7,827 nt of DNA. It comes from Dialister sp. GTDB lineage: Bacteria > Bacillota > Negativicutes > Veillonellales > Dialisteraceae. The notes under the pieces are model-generated. The model did not search any database. It saw only the letters and a program-made list of their open reading frames with translations, and had not been told where the DNA came from. Positions 1 to 5,359 of the stretch are shown one piece after another; position 1 is the stretch's first letter; every line of letters begins with the position of its first letter. Made by a program: the position numbers and the translations under genes. The stretch spans positions 1 to 7,827 of the forward strand of contig JAIJLI010000081.1 in NCBI GenBank assembly GCA_022722495.1. The letters are read 5' to 3'.

Positions 1-649
1 GGTCTATCCCTGCTTCTGCAGTCGTGCCCGTCTCCACAGCATCGCCTCTGCGCCGCATGAAGGAGAGGGGCTGCCGGTCTATGATGGACACTGCCGCCGT
101 CTGAGTGCGGAAGAAGTCGCGGACAGAGACAAGGGGAAGGCGCCTTCCTGGCGCCTTCGTATGGAGGAAAGCCGCGTGTCCTTCAGAGATCTTTTCTGCG
201 GAGAGGAGACATGCGTGCTCCGTCCCGGCATCGATGACTTTGTCCTTCGGCGTGCCGATGGCATGGTCGCTTATCAGCTCGCCGTATCTGTCGATGATGC
301 GGCGATGGGGATGACGCATGTTTTTCGGGGAAATGACCTTCTCTCCTCGACCTTTTATCAGCTCTATCTGCTGAAAAAACTGGGAGCTACCCATGTTCCG
401 ACTTACGGACATCTGCCTCTTCTTGTTGATGCGGAGGGGGTCCGGCTCTCGAAGCGTCAGAAAGGTCTCACTCTTCGTGAAATGAAGGCAGAGGGCAAGA
501 AGCCTTCTGATATCATCGGACGCCTTCTGTATTATGCAGGCGCGCTTCCAAAGCCGATGCCCGTATCCGCGGAGGAAGCGGCTCGGAATGTCGGCTTTGA
601 GGAGCTGAAGCACCTGTCTTTGCCGCATATCGTGGTGACGCAGGTCTAA
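1..649 (+). CDS. gluQRS: Glutamyl-Q tRNA(Asp) synthetase, 5'-truncated by window edge
   Basis: The product is a truncated GluRS paralogue that activates glutamate and attaches it to the queuosine base at the wobble position of tRNA-Asp, a cytoplasmic tRNA modification step. The frame is open from base 2 and gives 215 residues up to a TAA at 647-649. Visible residues 4-31 carry the zinc site typical of GluQ, C-F-C followed by Y-x3-C (Cys4, Cys6, Tyr27, Cys31). The class I signature of the KMSKS type reads RLSKR at bases 443-457. The segment with HVFRGNDLL and a downstream YGHLPLL matches the GluRS/GluQ catalytic core. The protein ends about 63 residues after the signature, so there is no anticodon-binding domain, which separates GluQ from a full GluRS. 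Roughly the first 95 residues, including the HIGH motif, lie outside the window. The alternative of a broken GluRS is unlikely because the zinc ligands and C-terminus match GluQ. Confidence 0.93.
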   Translation, partial: VYPCFCSRARLHSIASAPHEGEGLPVYDGHCRRLSAEEVADRDKGKAPSWRLRMEESRVSFRDLFCGEETCVLRPGIDDFVLRRADGMVAYQLAVSVDDAAMGMTHVFRGNDLLSSTFYQLYLLKKLGATHVPTYGHLPLLVDAEGVRLSKRQKGLTLREMKAEGKKPSDIIGRLLYYAGALPKPMPVSAEEAARNVGFEELKHLSLPHIVVTQV

Positions 650-663
650 AAAACGGCTATAAT
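635..663 (+). promoter_or_regulatory. Probable sigma-A promoter of the nucleoside kinase gene
   Basis: A perfect -10 box TATAAT lies at 658-663. A 17-base spacer separates it from GTGACG at 635-640, which matches four of six positions of the -35 consensus. The -35 box lies inside the last codons of gluQ. Transcription would begin near base 670, leaving about 85 bases of leader before the preferred kinase start at 755. A small hairpin (CCGGA at 725-729, TCCGG at 733-737) sits just ahead of the ribosome binding site. There is no terminator between gluQ and the kinase, so read-through from gluQ is also likely. Confidence 0.55.
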
Positions 664-738
664 GAATCTATAGATGGTTATCCGGGAAAACGATGATGCG
701 ATTCGCGATGGGATCCGTACTTCCCCGGAGGATCCGGT

Positions 739-745
739 AAAGGAG
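739..745 (+). promoter_or_regulatory. Ribosome binding site that decides the kinase start
   Basis: AAAGGAG at 739-745 stands 9 bases before the ATG at 755. The upstream in-frame ATG at 674 has no purine-rich site before it, and it would lie only about 4 bases from the predicted transcription start. The 755 start is therefore preferred. Confidence 0.75.
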
Positions 746-754
746 CTGATTTCC

Positions 755-2407
755 ATGATCCACATCACCTGTGAAGGCAGAAGTTTCAACTTTTTTGACG
801 GTGCGACACCGCAAAATTTATGGAATATGGTCCGCGGTACAAGGGGGAAGGAGGCGGCGGTGCTGGCAGAGATGGATGGCGAGCTTCTTGATTTCCAGAC
901 ACCGTTTCCCTCCGGAGGAGATGTGCGATGGATCCCTCTTTCAGCGCCAAAAGCGCATCAGGCGTATGTGAGAAGCGCGATCATGCTTCTCGTATGTGCT
1001 GTGGAAGAGATCTATGGAGAAGGGGCAGATGTCCTCGTGAAGCATTCGCTGGGAAAATCGCTGTATTGTGAATTCGAAGACGGTCATGTACCGCTCAAGA
1101 AGGAGCTGGATCGGCTGGCGGAACGGATGCGTGAGATCTCCGAAGAGGGACGCGATATCACAAAGCTCGTCGTCGGAAAGAAACGTGCGATGGCCTTCCT
1201 TCGCATCAAAGGGCGGGAAGAGGATGCAGAACTTACAGGGCAGCTCGCCGGGAATACGATCAATGTCGACCAGTGCGGGCGTGTGATCGACTATTTCTTC
1301 GGCCCTCTTTTGCCGGATATGAGCTTCGTGCGGCTTTTTGCGCTGAAGTCTTATGCGCCGGGATTTCTGCTGCGCCTTCCGGATGAGGATTTTCATCTGG
1401 CTCAGGATGAAGCAGAGGACCCGCTCTTTGCGAAGGTTTTCCTCGAAAGCCAGAACTGGTCCGAGCTTATCGGCTGCCAAAATCTGGCGCAGCTCAATGC
1501 TTCTATCGAGAATGGAAAAATTCTCGACTACATCTCCATTGCGGAAGCGCTGCATGAGAAGAAGCTTGCAGAGCTTGCAGATGCGATCTGTGAGGCGAAG
1601 CCCAGGATCCGTCTCGTCTGTATGGCAGGGCCGTCATCCTCGGGCAAGACCACCTTCATGAGGCGTCTCATCGTCCACCTGCAGGTGAATGGGGTACGCC
1701 CCGTCATGATCTCGCTGGATGACTATTTCCGCGATCGAAGCGAAATGCAGGGGGAAGACTGGGAAGATATCCACGCGCTTGATCTGGACCGTTTCGAAGG
1801 AGATATCACCGCACTTTTGGAAGGAAAGCCGGTGCGGCTTCCGACTTTCAATTTCATCACTGGGAAAAAGGAATGGAATGCGCCGCCCGTGACGCTCGGG
1901 AAGGGGCAGCCGATCCTTGTGGAAGGGCTCCACGCACTGAATCCGCGCCTCACCTATTTTGTCCCCGGCTACCAGTGCATGCATATCTATCTTTCCGCAC
2001 TGACACAGATCACCATTAATCACCATAACCGTATATCGACCTCGGACACGCGGCTTCTTCGCCGTATGGTGAGAGATATGCAGTTCCGCGGAAACCCTCC
2101 GGAAAAGACGATCTCTTCCTGGCCAGGCGTCCGCAAAGGAGAGGAACGGAATATTTTCCACTTTCAGGGACGCGCCGATGTCGTGTTCAATTCCGCTCTT
2201 CTGTATGAGATCCCTGTTCTGAAACGGATCGTAAAGCCGTTTTTAGAGGAAATATCGAAGGACAGTCCTGCCTATGGGGAAGCCCGGCGCCTTCTGGAAT
2301 TCCTCGCGCCCTTCCGTGAGCTGGATGCATCGCTCGTGCCGGATCATTCGCTGCTTCGCGAATTTGTCGGCTATCAAGGACTGGGAAGGTCGTTCCTGAA
2401 TCGGTAG
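755..2407 (+). CDS. Nucleoside kinase (uridine kinase family) with N-terminal ThrRS-like TGS/editing-type domains
   Basis: The C-terminal half is a P-loop kinase of the uridine kinase/phosphoribulokinase family, expected to phosphorylate a nucleoside such as uridine or cytidine in cytoplasmic salvage. In the 550-residue product the Walker A motif GPSSSGKTT is at 292-300. LDDYF at 321-325 is the family's substrate-side motif, LDLDRFEGD follows near 342-350, VEGLHAL is at 389-395, and the Arg-rich lid RLLRRMVRD is near 433-441. Residues 1 to about 55 resemble a TGS domain. Residues about 60-270 resemble the second additional (editing) domain of threonyl-tRNA synthetase, including HSLGKSLYCEF near 97-107, but the HxxxH metal motif is absent. 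This fusion is known in Firmicutes and Thermotoga, usually near 550 residues, which supports the start at 755. An in-frame ATG at 674 would add 27 residues of unlike sequence. The substrate is inferred from the family only. Confidence 0.88.
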   Translation: MIHITCEGRSFNFFDGATPQNLWNMVRGTRGKEAAVLAEMDGELLDFQTPFPSGGDVRWIPLSAPKAHQAYVRSAIMLLVCAVEEIYGEGADVLVKHSLGKSLYCEFEDGHVPLKKELDRLAERMREISEEGRDITKLVVGKKRAMAFLRIKGREEDAELTGQLAGNTINVDQCGRVIDYFFGPLLPDMSFVRLFALKSYAPGFLLRLPDEDFHLAQDEAEDPLFAKVFLESQNWSELIGCQNLAQLNASIENGKILDYISIAEALHEKKLAELADAICEAKPRIRLVCMAGPSSSGKTTFMRRLIVHLQVNGVRPVMISLDDYFRDRSEMQGEDWEDIHALDLDRFEGDITALLEGKPVRLPTFNFITGKKEWNAPPVTLGKGQPILVEGLHALNPRLTYFVPGYQCMHIYLSALTQITINHHNRISTSDTRLLRRMVRDMQFRGNPPEKTISSWPGVRKGEERNIFHFQGRADVVFNSALLYEIPVLKRIVKPFLEEISKDSPAYGEARRLLEFLAPFRELDASLVPDHSLLREFVGYQGLGRSFLNR

Positions 2408-2678
2408 CGCTTTCTCATGGATCCCGAATGAAAGCTCTGCTTGCATGAGAATTGCGGGATGAGAAATAACGGCGGCTGCGCCGCAAATGAAGGACAGCCG
2501 ATGCCGAATATCTGTTGCTTTTCTGCACGGTCAGCGTTCTCCTTATCGGGAAGGCAGATCGTCAGGTCCTGTGGATTCGAATCACTTTCCCATTCTCCTA
2601 CTAGCAATCTTTGGCAAGACAAGGTACAATAGAAACAGCTTTAAGACAATTCTCATTTCTATTTGGAGGTCATGCATC
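2408..2678. other. 271-base non-coding gap with inverted repeats
   Basis: No convincing gene is seen here; the short open frames lack ribosome binding sites and family resemblance. The first part is rich in inverted repeats. CTCATG at 2414-2419 can pair with CATGAG at 2444-2449, and ATCCCG at 2421-2426 with CGGGAT at 2455-2460; these two pairings cross and exclude each other if nested. AAGC/GCTT at 2432-2442 and GCGGC/GCCGC at 2472-2484 form small hairpins. None is followed by a T-run, so no standard terminator is seen after the kinase gene. A perfect 10-base palindrome GATTCGAATC lies at 2574-2583. The promoter of the next gene occupies the last 80 bases. Confidence 0.6.
2602..2630 (+). promoter_or_regulatory. 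Probable promoter of the YbjN-family gene
   Basis: TACAAT at 2625-2630 is a good -10 box. It lies 17 bases after TAGCAA at 2602-2607, which matches only three of six -35 positions. The same TAGCAA, 17-base spacer, TAYAAT and trailing AGAA arrangement is found before proS, which raises confidence. Transcription would start near 2637, giving a leader of about 42 bases. Confidence 0.5.
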
Positions 2679-3125
2679 ATGGCAGAAGAAAAAAGAGTAA
2701 ACCTGAAAGCCCAGAAATTCGAAGCCTACACCCAGGCAAACAAAATGGACTTTTTCGTCAAGAATGAAATGAAAGATGAAGCAGATACCGTTGTATTCCA
2801 GTCGAACCTGAAGGTCGAAGGACAGACCATTCCGCTCGGCATCATCACAGACAATACCATCTACACCATCATCCGCGTTCAGATCGGAAGCCAGCTCCTG
2901 AAAGATGAAAATAAGCTCGCCCTCCTCGAATACCTGAACCAGCTGAATCGCAGCTACAAGGTCTTCAAGTATGTAGCAGCAGAAGACGGCAGCATTTTCC
3001 TCGATGCGTGCCTCCCGAGCACGAACGAGAGCTTTGACGCAGAAATCGTCCGTGTCATCCTCGATGTCATCGTCGATCATCTGAACAATGAATACAAAAA
3101 CATCATGAAGCAGGCTTGGAAATAA
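2679..3125 (+). CDS. YbjN domain-containing protein of unknown function
   Basis: The 148-residue soluble protein has no signal peptide or membrane segment. Its pattern matches the YbjN family, which has a fold like type III secretion chaperones: an amphipathic N-terminal helix, a beta-sheet region with PLGIITDNTIYTIIRV, then LLEYLNQLNRSYKVFKYV and a D-G-S-I-F-L-D-A strand, and a C-terminal helix rich in Ile/Val ending in KQAWK. The family is described as a putative sensory-transduction regulator, but no biochemical role is firmly known and none is claimed here. The ATG at 2679 follows GGAGG at 2665-2669 by 9 bases; longer in-frame upstream sequence has no resemblance to the family. Codon use is strongly skewed (almost all Glu as GAA, almost all Ile as ATC), which usually goes with high expression. 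It is flanked by its own promoter and terminator, so it is probably transcribed alone. Confidence 0.8.
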   Translation: MAEEKRVNLKAQKFEAYTQANKMDFFVKNEMKDEADTVVFQSNLKVEGQTIPLGIITDNTIYTIIRVQIGSQLLKDENKLALLEYLNQLNRSYKVFKYVAAEDGSIFLDACLPSTNESFDAEIVRVILDVIVDHLNNEYKNIMKQAWK

Positions 3126-3141
3126 TGTCTCTTCCACAATT

Positions 3142-3173
3142 AAAAACGGCTTTCCGAAAGGAAGGCCGTTTTT
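3142..3173 (+). terminator. Rho-independent terminator after the YbjN-family gene
   Basis: A 14-base-pair stem (3142-3155 with 3160-3173, one G-T wobble) closes on a GAAA tetraloop at 3156-3159. The stem begins with five A and ends with five T, so the T-run is part of the stem and the element could also work on the opposite strand. It starts 16 bases after the stop codon at 3123-3125. Confidence 0.93.
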
Positions 3174-3244
3174 GATTGCGGAGGCTTCGCTCAAAGAAAA
3201 GATAACGATGCCGGAGGAGCTGTGCATCACGAGTTACTTTTTCA

Positions 3245-3273
3245 TAGCAAATTTTTTCTAAAAGCTATATAAT
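3245..3273 (+). promoter_or_regulatory. proS: Probable promoter of the proS operon
   Basis: A perfect TATAAT at 3268-3273 lies 17 bases after TAGCAA at 3245-3250, within an A/T-rich stretch that includes a T-tract at 3252-3257. Transcription from about 3280 would give a leader of about 58 bases. The leader is too short for a T-box riboswitch. Confidence 0.65.
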
Positions 3274-3274
3274 A

Positions 3275-3317
3275 GAAGAAATCTATTTGCCGAAATGAAA
3301 ATATAGATCTTCATTTC
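3275..3317 (+). promoter_or_regulatory. Two overlapping inverted repeats around the proS leader
   Basis: ATCTAT at 3281-3286 can pair with ATAGAT at 3303-3308, extended outward by GAAG/CTTC with a two-base bulge. GAAATGAA at 3292-3299 can pair perfectly over 8 bases with TTCATTTC at 3310-3317. The two helices cross. With only one base between the end of the first and the second's 3' arm they probably cannot form together, so they would be alternatives. The ribosome binding site at 3324 stays outside both. A regulatory role is conjecture; A/T-rich repeats of this size can arise by chance. Confidence 0.3.
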
Positions 3318-3323
3318 ATGTCT

Positions 3324-3331
3324 AGGAGGAG
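3324..3331 (+). promoter_or_regulatory. proS: Ribosome binding site for the TTG start of proS
   Basis: AGGAGGAG at 3324-3331 is a near-perfect Shine-Dalgarno sequence. The core AGGAGG ends 8 bases before TTG at 3338. The nearby ATG at 3318 is out of frame, and no in-frame ATG precedes the conserved N-terminus, so the TTG start is well supported. Confidence 0.85.
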
Positions 3332-3337
3332 ATTTCA

Positions 3338-5062
3338 TTGTTAGCATCCAAATTATATAGCCCGACCCTGAGAGAACTGCCTGCCGACGCTGTCGTCATG
3401 AGCCATAAGTACATGCTGAAAGCCGGCATGATGCGAAAGATCGCCAATGGTACCTATGCGTACCTGCCGCTGGCTTTCCGTGCCATTGAGAAAGTGAAGA
3501 AGATCATCCGTGAGGAGATCAATAAGACAGGCGCACAGGAGATCCTGATGCCGATCGTACAACCGTCGGAGATCTGGCAGAAGACGGGACGCTGGGCCGT
3601 ATATGGAGAGGAAATGTTCAAGCTGCAGGATCGTCACGGCAGAGACTACTGCCTGGCTCCGACGCATGAAGAACTGGTGACCACGCTCGTTTCCATGGAT
3701 ACCTCGTCCTACAAGCAGCTGCCGGTCTCTGTGTATCAGATCCAGAATAAGTACCGCGATGAGAAGCGTCCGCGTTTCGGCCTGATGAGAAGCCGCGAAT
3801 TCATCATGAAGGACGGCTACACCTTCGATATGGATCAGGAAGGTCTCGATAAGCAGTACAAACTGATGTATGATGCATACTGGCGCATTTTCACCCGCTG
3901 CGGTCTGAAATTCCGTCCGGTCATCGCAGACTCCGGCGCGATCGGCGGCAATGCGTCTCATGAATTCGAAGTGCTGTCAGATTCCGGCGAAGCCGATATC
4001 GTATACTGCGAAGATTGTGATTTCGCAGCGAATATCGAAGCGGTCGATCCGAAGACGATTCCCTGCGATATCCGGAATGACAAGGAAAAGGAAATCGTAG
4101 AAACCCCGGGGCAGCACACGATCGAGATGGTTTGCAACTTCCTGCATGCGGATGTGAAGCAGTCTGTCAAGGCGGTCGTCTACAAGCTCGATGATACCGT
4201 TGTCCTTGCGATGGTGCGCGGCGATCATGAAGTCAATGAAGTAAAGCTCCAGAATATTTATGGTGCGATCAATGTGGATATGGCATCGGAAGAAGATCTG
4301 GAGCGCTGCGGTCTGACGGCTGGCTATATCAGCCCGATTGGACTTAAAAAGGTGAAGAATTTCGACATCATCTGTGATAAGACGGTCATGGAAATGCAGG
4401 ATGCCTGCTGCGGAGCCAATGAAAAGGACAAACACTACATCCATGTGAATCCGGCGCGCGATTTCGGTGATGTGAAGGTGGACACCATCCGCCAGATCCA
4501 GGAAGGCGATGTCTGCCCGCACTGCGGCGGCAAGATCGTCATCACGAAGGGCATCGAAGTCGGCCAGGTCTTCAAGCTCGGGACCAAGTACAGCGAAGCG
4601 CTGGGGGCGACCTACCTCGATAACAATGGCAAGTCGCACCCGATGGTGATGGGTTGCTACGGCATCGGCGTCACCCGTACGGTGGCTGCCTCCATCGAAC
4701 AGAATCACGATGACGACGGCATCATCTGGCCGGTCGCGATCGCGCCTTACGAAGTGGTCATCGTCCCGGCGAATAATAAATCGGAAGAAGTCATGGATGC
4801 AGCAAAGAAGCTCTATGATGCGATGGAAGAAAAAGCGGATGAAGTGGTCCTTGATGACCGCAATGAAAGAGCGGGCATCAAGTTCAAGGATGCTGACCTC
4901 ATCGGCTATCCGGTCCGTGTGACCATCGGCAAGAAATGGCAGCAGTCCGGCAATGTGGAGATCCGTCTTCGTCGAAGCGGTGAGACCATCGAAGTGCCGT
5001 ATGAAGAATGCAAAGCCAAGGTCATGGAGATCCTGGCAGAGCTTCATGAAAAGAACCAGTAA
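3338..5062 (+). CDS. proS: Prolyl-tRNA synthetase, bacterial type with INS editing domain
   Basis: This class II synthetase charges tRNA-Pro with proline in the cytoplasm. The 574-residue length is normal for the bacterial type. The N-terminus (LASKLYSPTLRELP) is characteristic of the family and begins directly at the TTG codon. Motif 1 lies around residues 55-80. Motif 2 spans about 138-165, with RDEKRPRFGLMRSREF. The INS editing domain, which hydrolyses mischarged Ala-tRNA-Pro, occupies about 224-405 and includes the conserved SVKAVVYK segment near 276-283, GDHEVNEVK near 295-303 and the CPHCGGK knuckle at 393-399. Motif 3 with MGCYGIGVTR is at 438-447, and the anticodon-binding domain runs from about 470 to the end. 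No residue expected of an active enzyme appears to be missing. It is the first gene of an operon, and its stop codon overlaps the ribosome binding site of the following chorismate mutase gene. Confidence 0.98.
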   Translation: MLASKLYSPTLRELPADAVVMSHKYMLKAGMMRKIANGTYAYLPLAFRAIEKVKKIIREEINKTGAQEILMPIVQPSEIWQKTGRWAVYGEEMFKLQDRHGRDYCLAPTHEELVTTLVSMDTSSYKQLPVSVYQIQNKYRDEKRPRFGLMRSREFIMKDGYTFDMDQEGLDKQYKLMYDAYWRIFTRCGLKFRPVIADSGAIGGNASHEFEVLSDSGEADIVYCEDCDFAANIEAVDPKTIPCDIRNDKEKEIVETPGQHTIEMVCNFLHADVKQSVKAVVYKLDDTVVLAMVRGDHEVNEVKLQNIYGAINVDMASEEDLERCGLTAGYISPIGLKKVKNFDIICDKTVMEMQDACCGANEKDKHYIHVNPARDFGDVKVDTIRQIQEGDVCPHCGGKIVITKGIEVGQVFKLGTKYSEALGATYLDNNGKSHPMVMGCYGIGVTRTVAASIEQNHDDDGIIWPVAIAPYEVVIVPANNKSEEVMDAAKKLYDAMEEKADEVVLDDRNERAGIKFKDADLIGYPVRVTIGKKWQQSGNVEIRLRRSGETIEVPYEECKAKVMEILAELHEKNQ

Positions 5063-5071
5063 GGGGTTCAG

Positions 5072-5359
5072 ATGGACGAAAAAGAACTGGAAGAGCTGCG
5101 CGCTTCGGTGCGCCGGATCGATAGTGAGCTGGCAGAGCTTTTTGAGAAGCGGCTGGAGCTGTCGAGAGGCATTGCCCTTTATAAGCTGAAAGCGCACAAG
5201 CCGATCTATGATGCAGAAAGGGAAGCGAAGAATATCGAGGCATTGTCTTCTCTCATCGAAGATGTGAGCAGCCGCCTTGATTTCATCCGTTGGTACCAGC
5301 TCTTGATGGATATCAGCAAAAAGCTGCAGTCGAAACTGATACAAGGGGAGACAAAATGA
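5072..5359 (+). CDS. aroQ: Stand-alone chorismate mutase, AroQ class
   Basis: The 95-residue all-helical enzyme converts chorismate to prephenate, the branch point to phenylalanine and tyrosine. Aligned by eye to the mutase domain of the E. coli P-protein, all key active-site residues are present: Arg10, Arg27, Lys38, Asp47, Arg50, Glu51, Ser82 and Gln86 (E. coli Arg11, Arg28, Lys39, Asp48, Arg51, Glu52, Ser84, Gln88). There is no fused prephenate dehydratase, dehydrogenase or DAHP synthase domain and no signal peptide, so it is a cytoplasmic single-domain form. It starts 9 bases after proS with AAGGGG at 5061-5066 as ribosome binding site, and its TGA overlaps the ATG of recD2 (ATGA at 5356-5359). 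This indicates one transcript and probable translational coupling. Its place between a synthetase and a helicase gene gives no pathway context. Confidence 0.92.
   Translation: MDEKELEELRASVRRIDSELAELFEKRLELSRGIALYKLKAHKPIYDAEREAKNIEALSSLIEDVSSRLDFIRWYQLLMDISKKLQSKLIQGETK

Noticed and set aside
648..657. AAAAAACGGC after gluQ, resembling the left arm of the terminator at 3142
   Set aside because: No matching GCCGTTTTT arm follows within the next 100 bases, so no hairpin can form; the similarity is probably chance.
674..754. Upstream ATG at 674 as the kinase start
   Set aside because: It has no ribosome binding site and lies about 4 bases from the predicted transcription start; the ATG at 755 has AAAGGAG at good spacing and matches the family N-terminus.
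2555..2612. Possible tRNA or tRNA remnant around TTCGAAT
   Set aside because: The T-loop-like core is there, but the bases on either side do not form a T-stem (A-C at the closing pair), and no acceptor, D or anticodon arm can be built around it.
2441..2632. Small open frames in the gap before the YbjN gene
   Set aside because: No ribosome binding site, no family resemblance, Cys/Ser/Asn-rich composition, and overlap with the promoter of the next gene.
3174..3337. T-box riboswitch upstream of proS
   Set aside because: The promoter lies only about 58 bases before the start codon, and no T-box consensus, specifier stem or terminator/antiterminator pair is visible.
3977..5344. Long antisense open frame (455 codons) opposite proS and aroQ
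   Set aside because: It lies fully opposite two well-supported genes, has no family resemblance, and its His/Asp/Ile/Arg-rich composition is what the reverse strand of GC-biased coding DNA gives.
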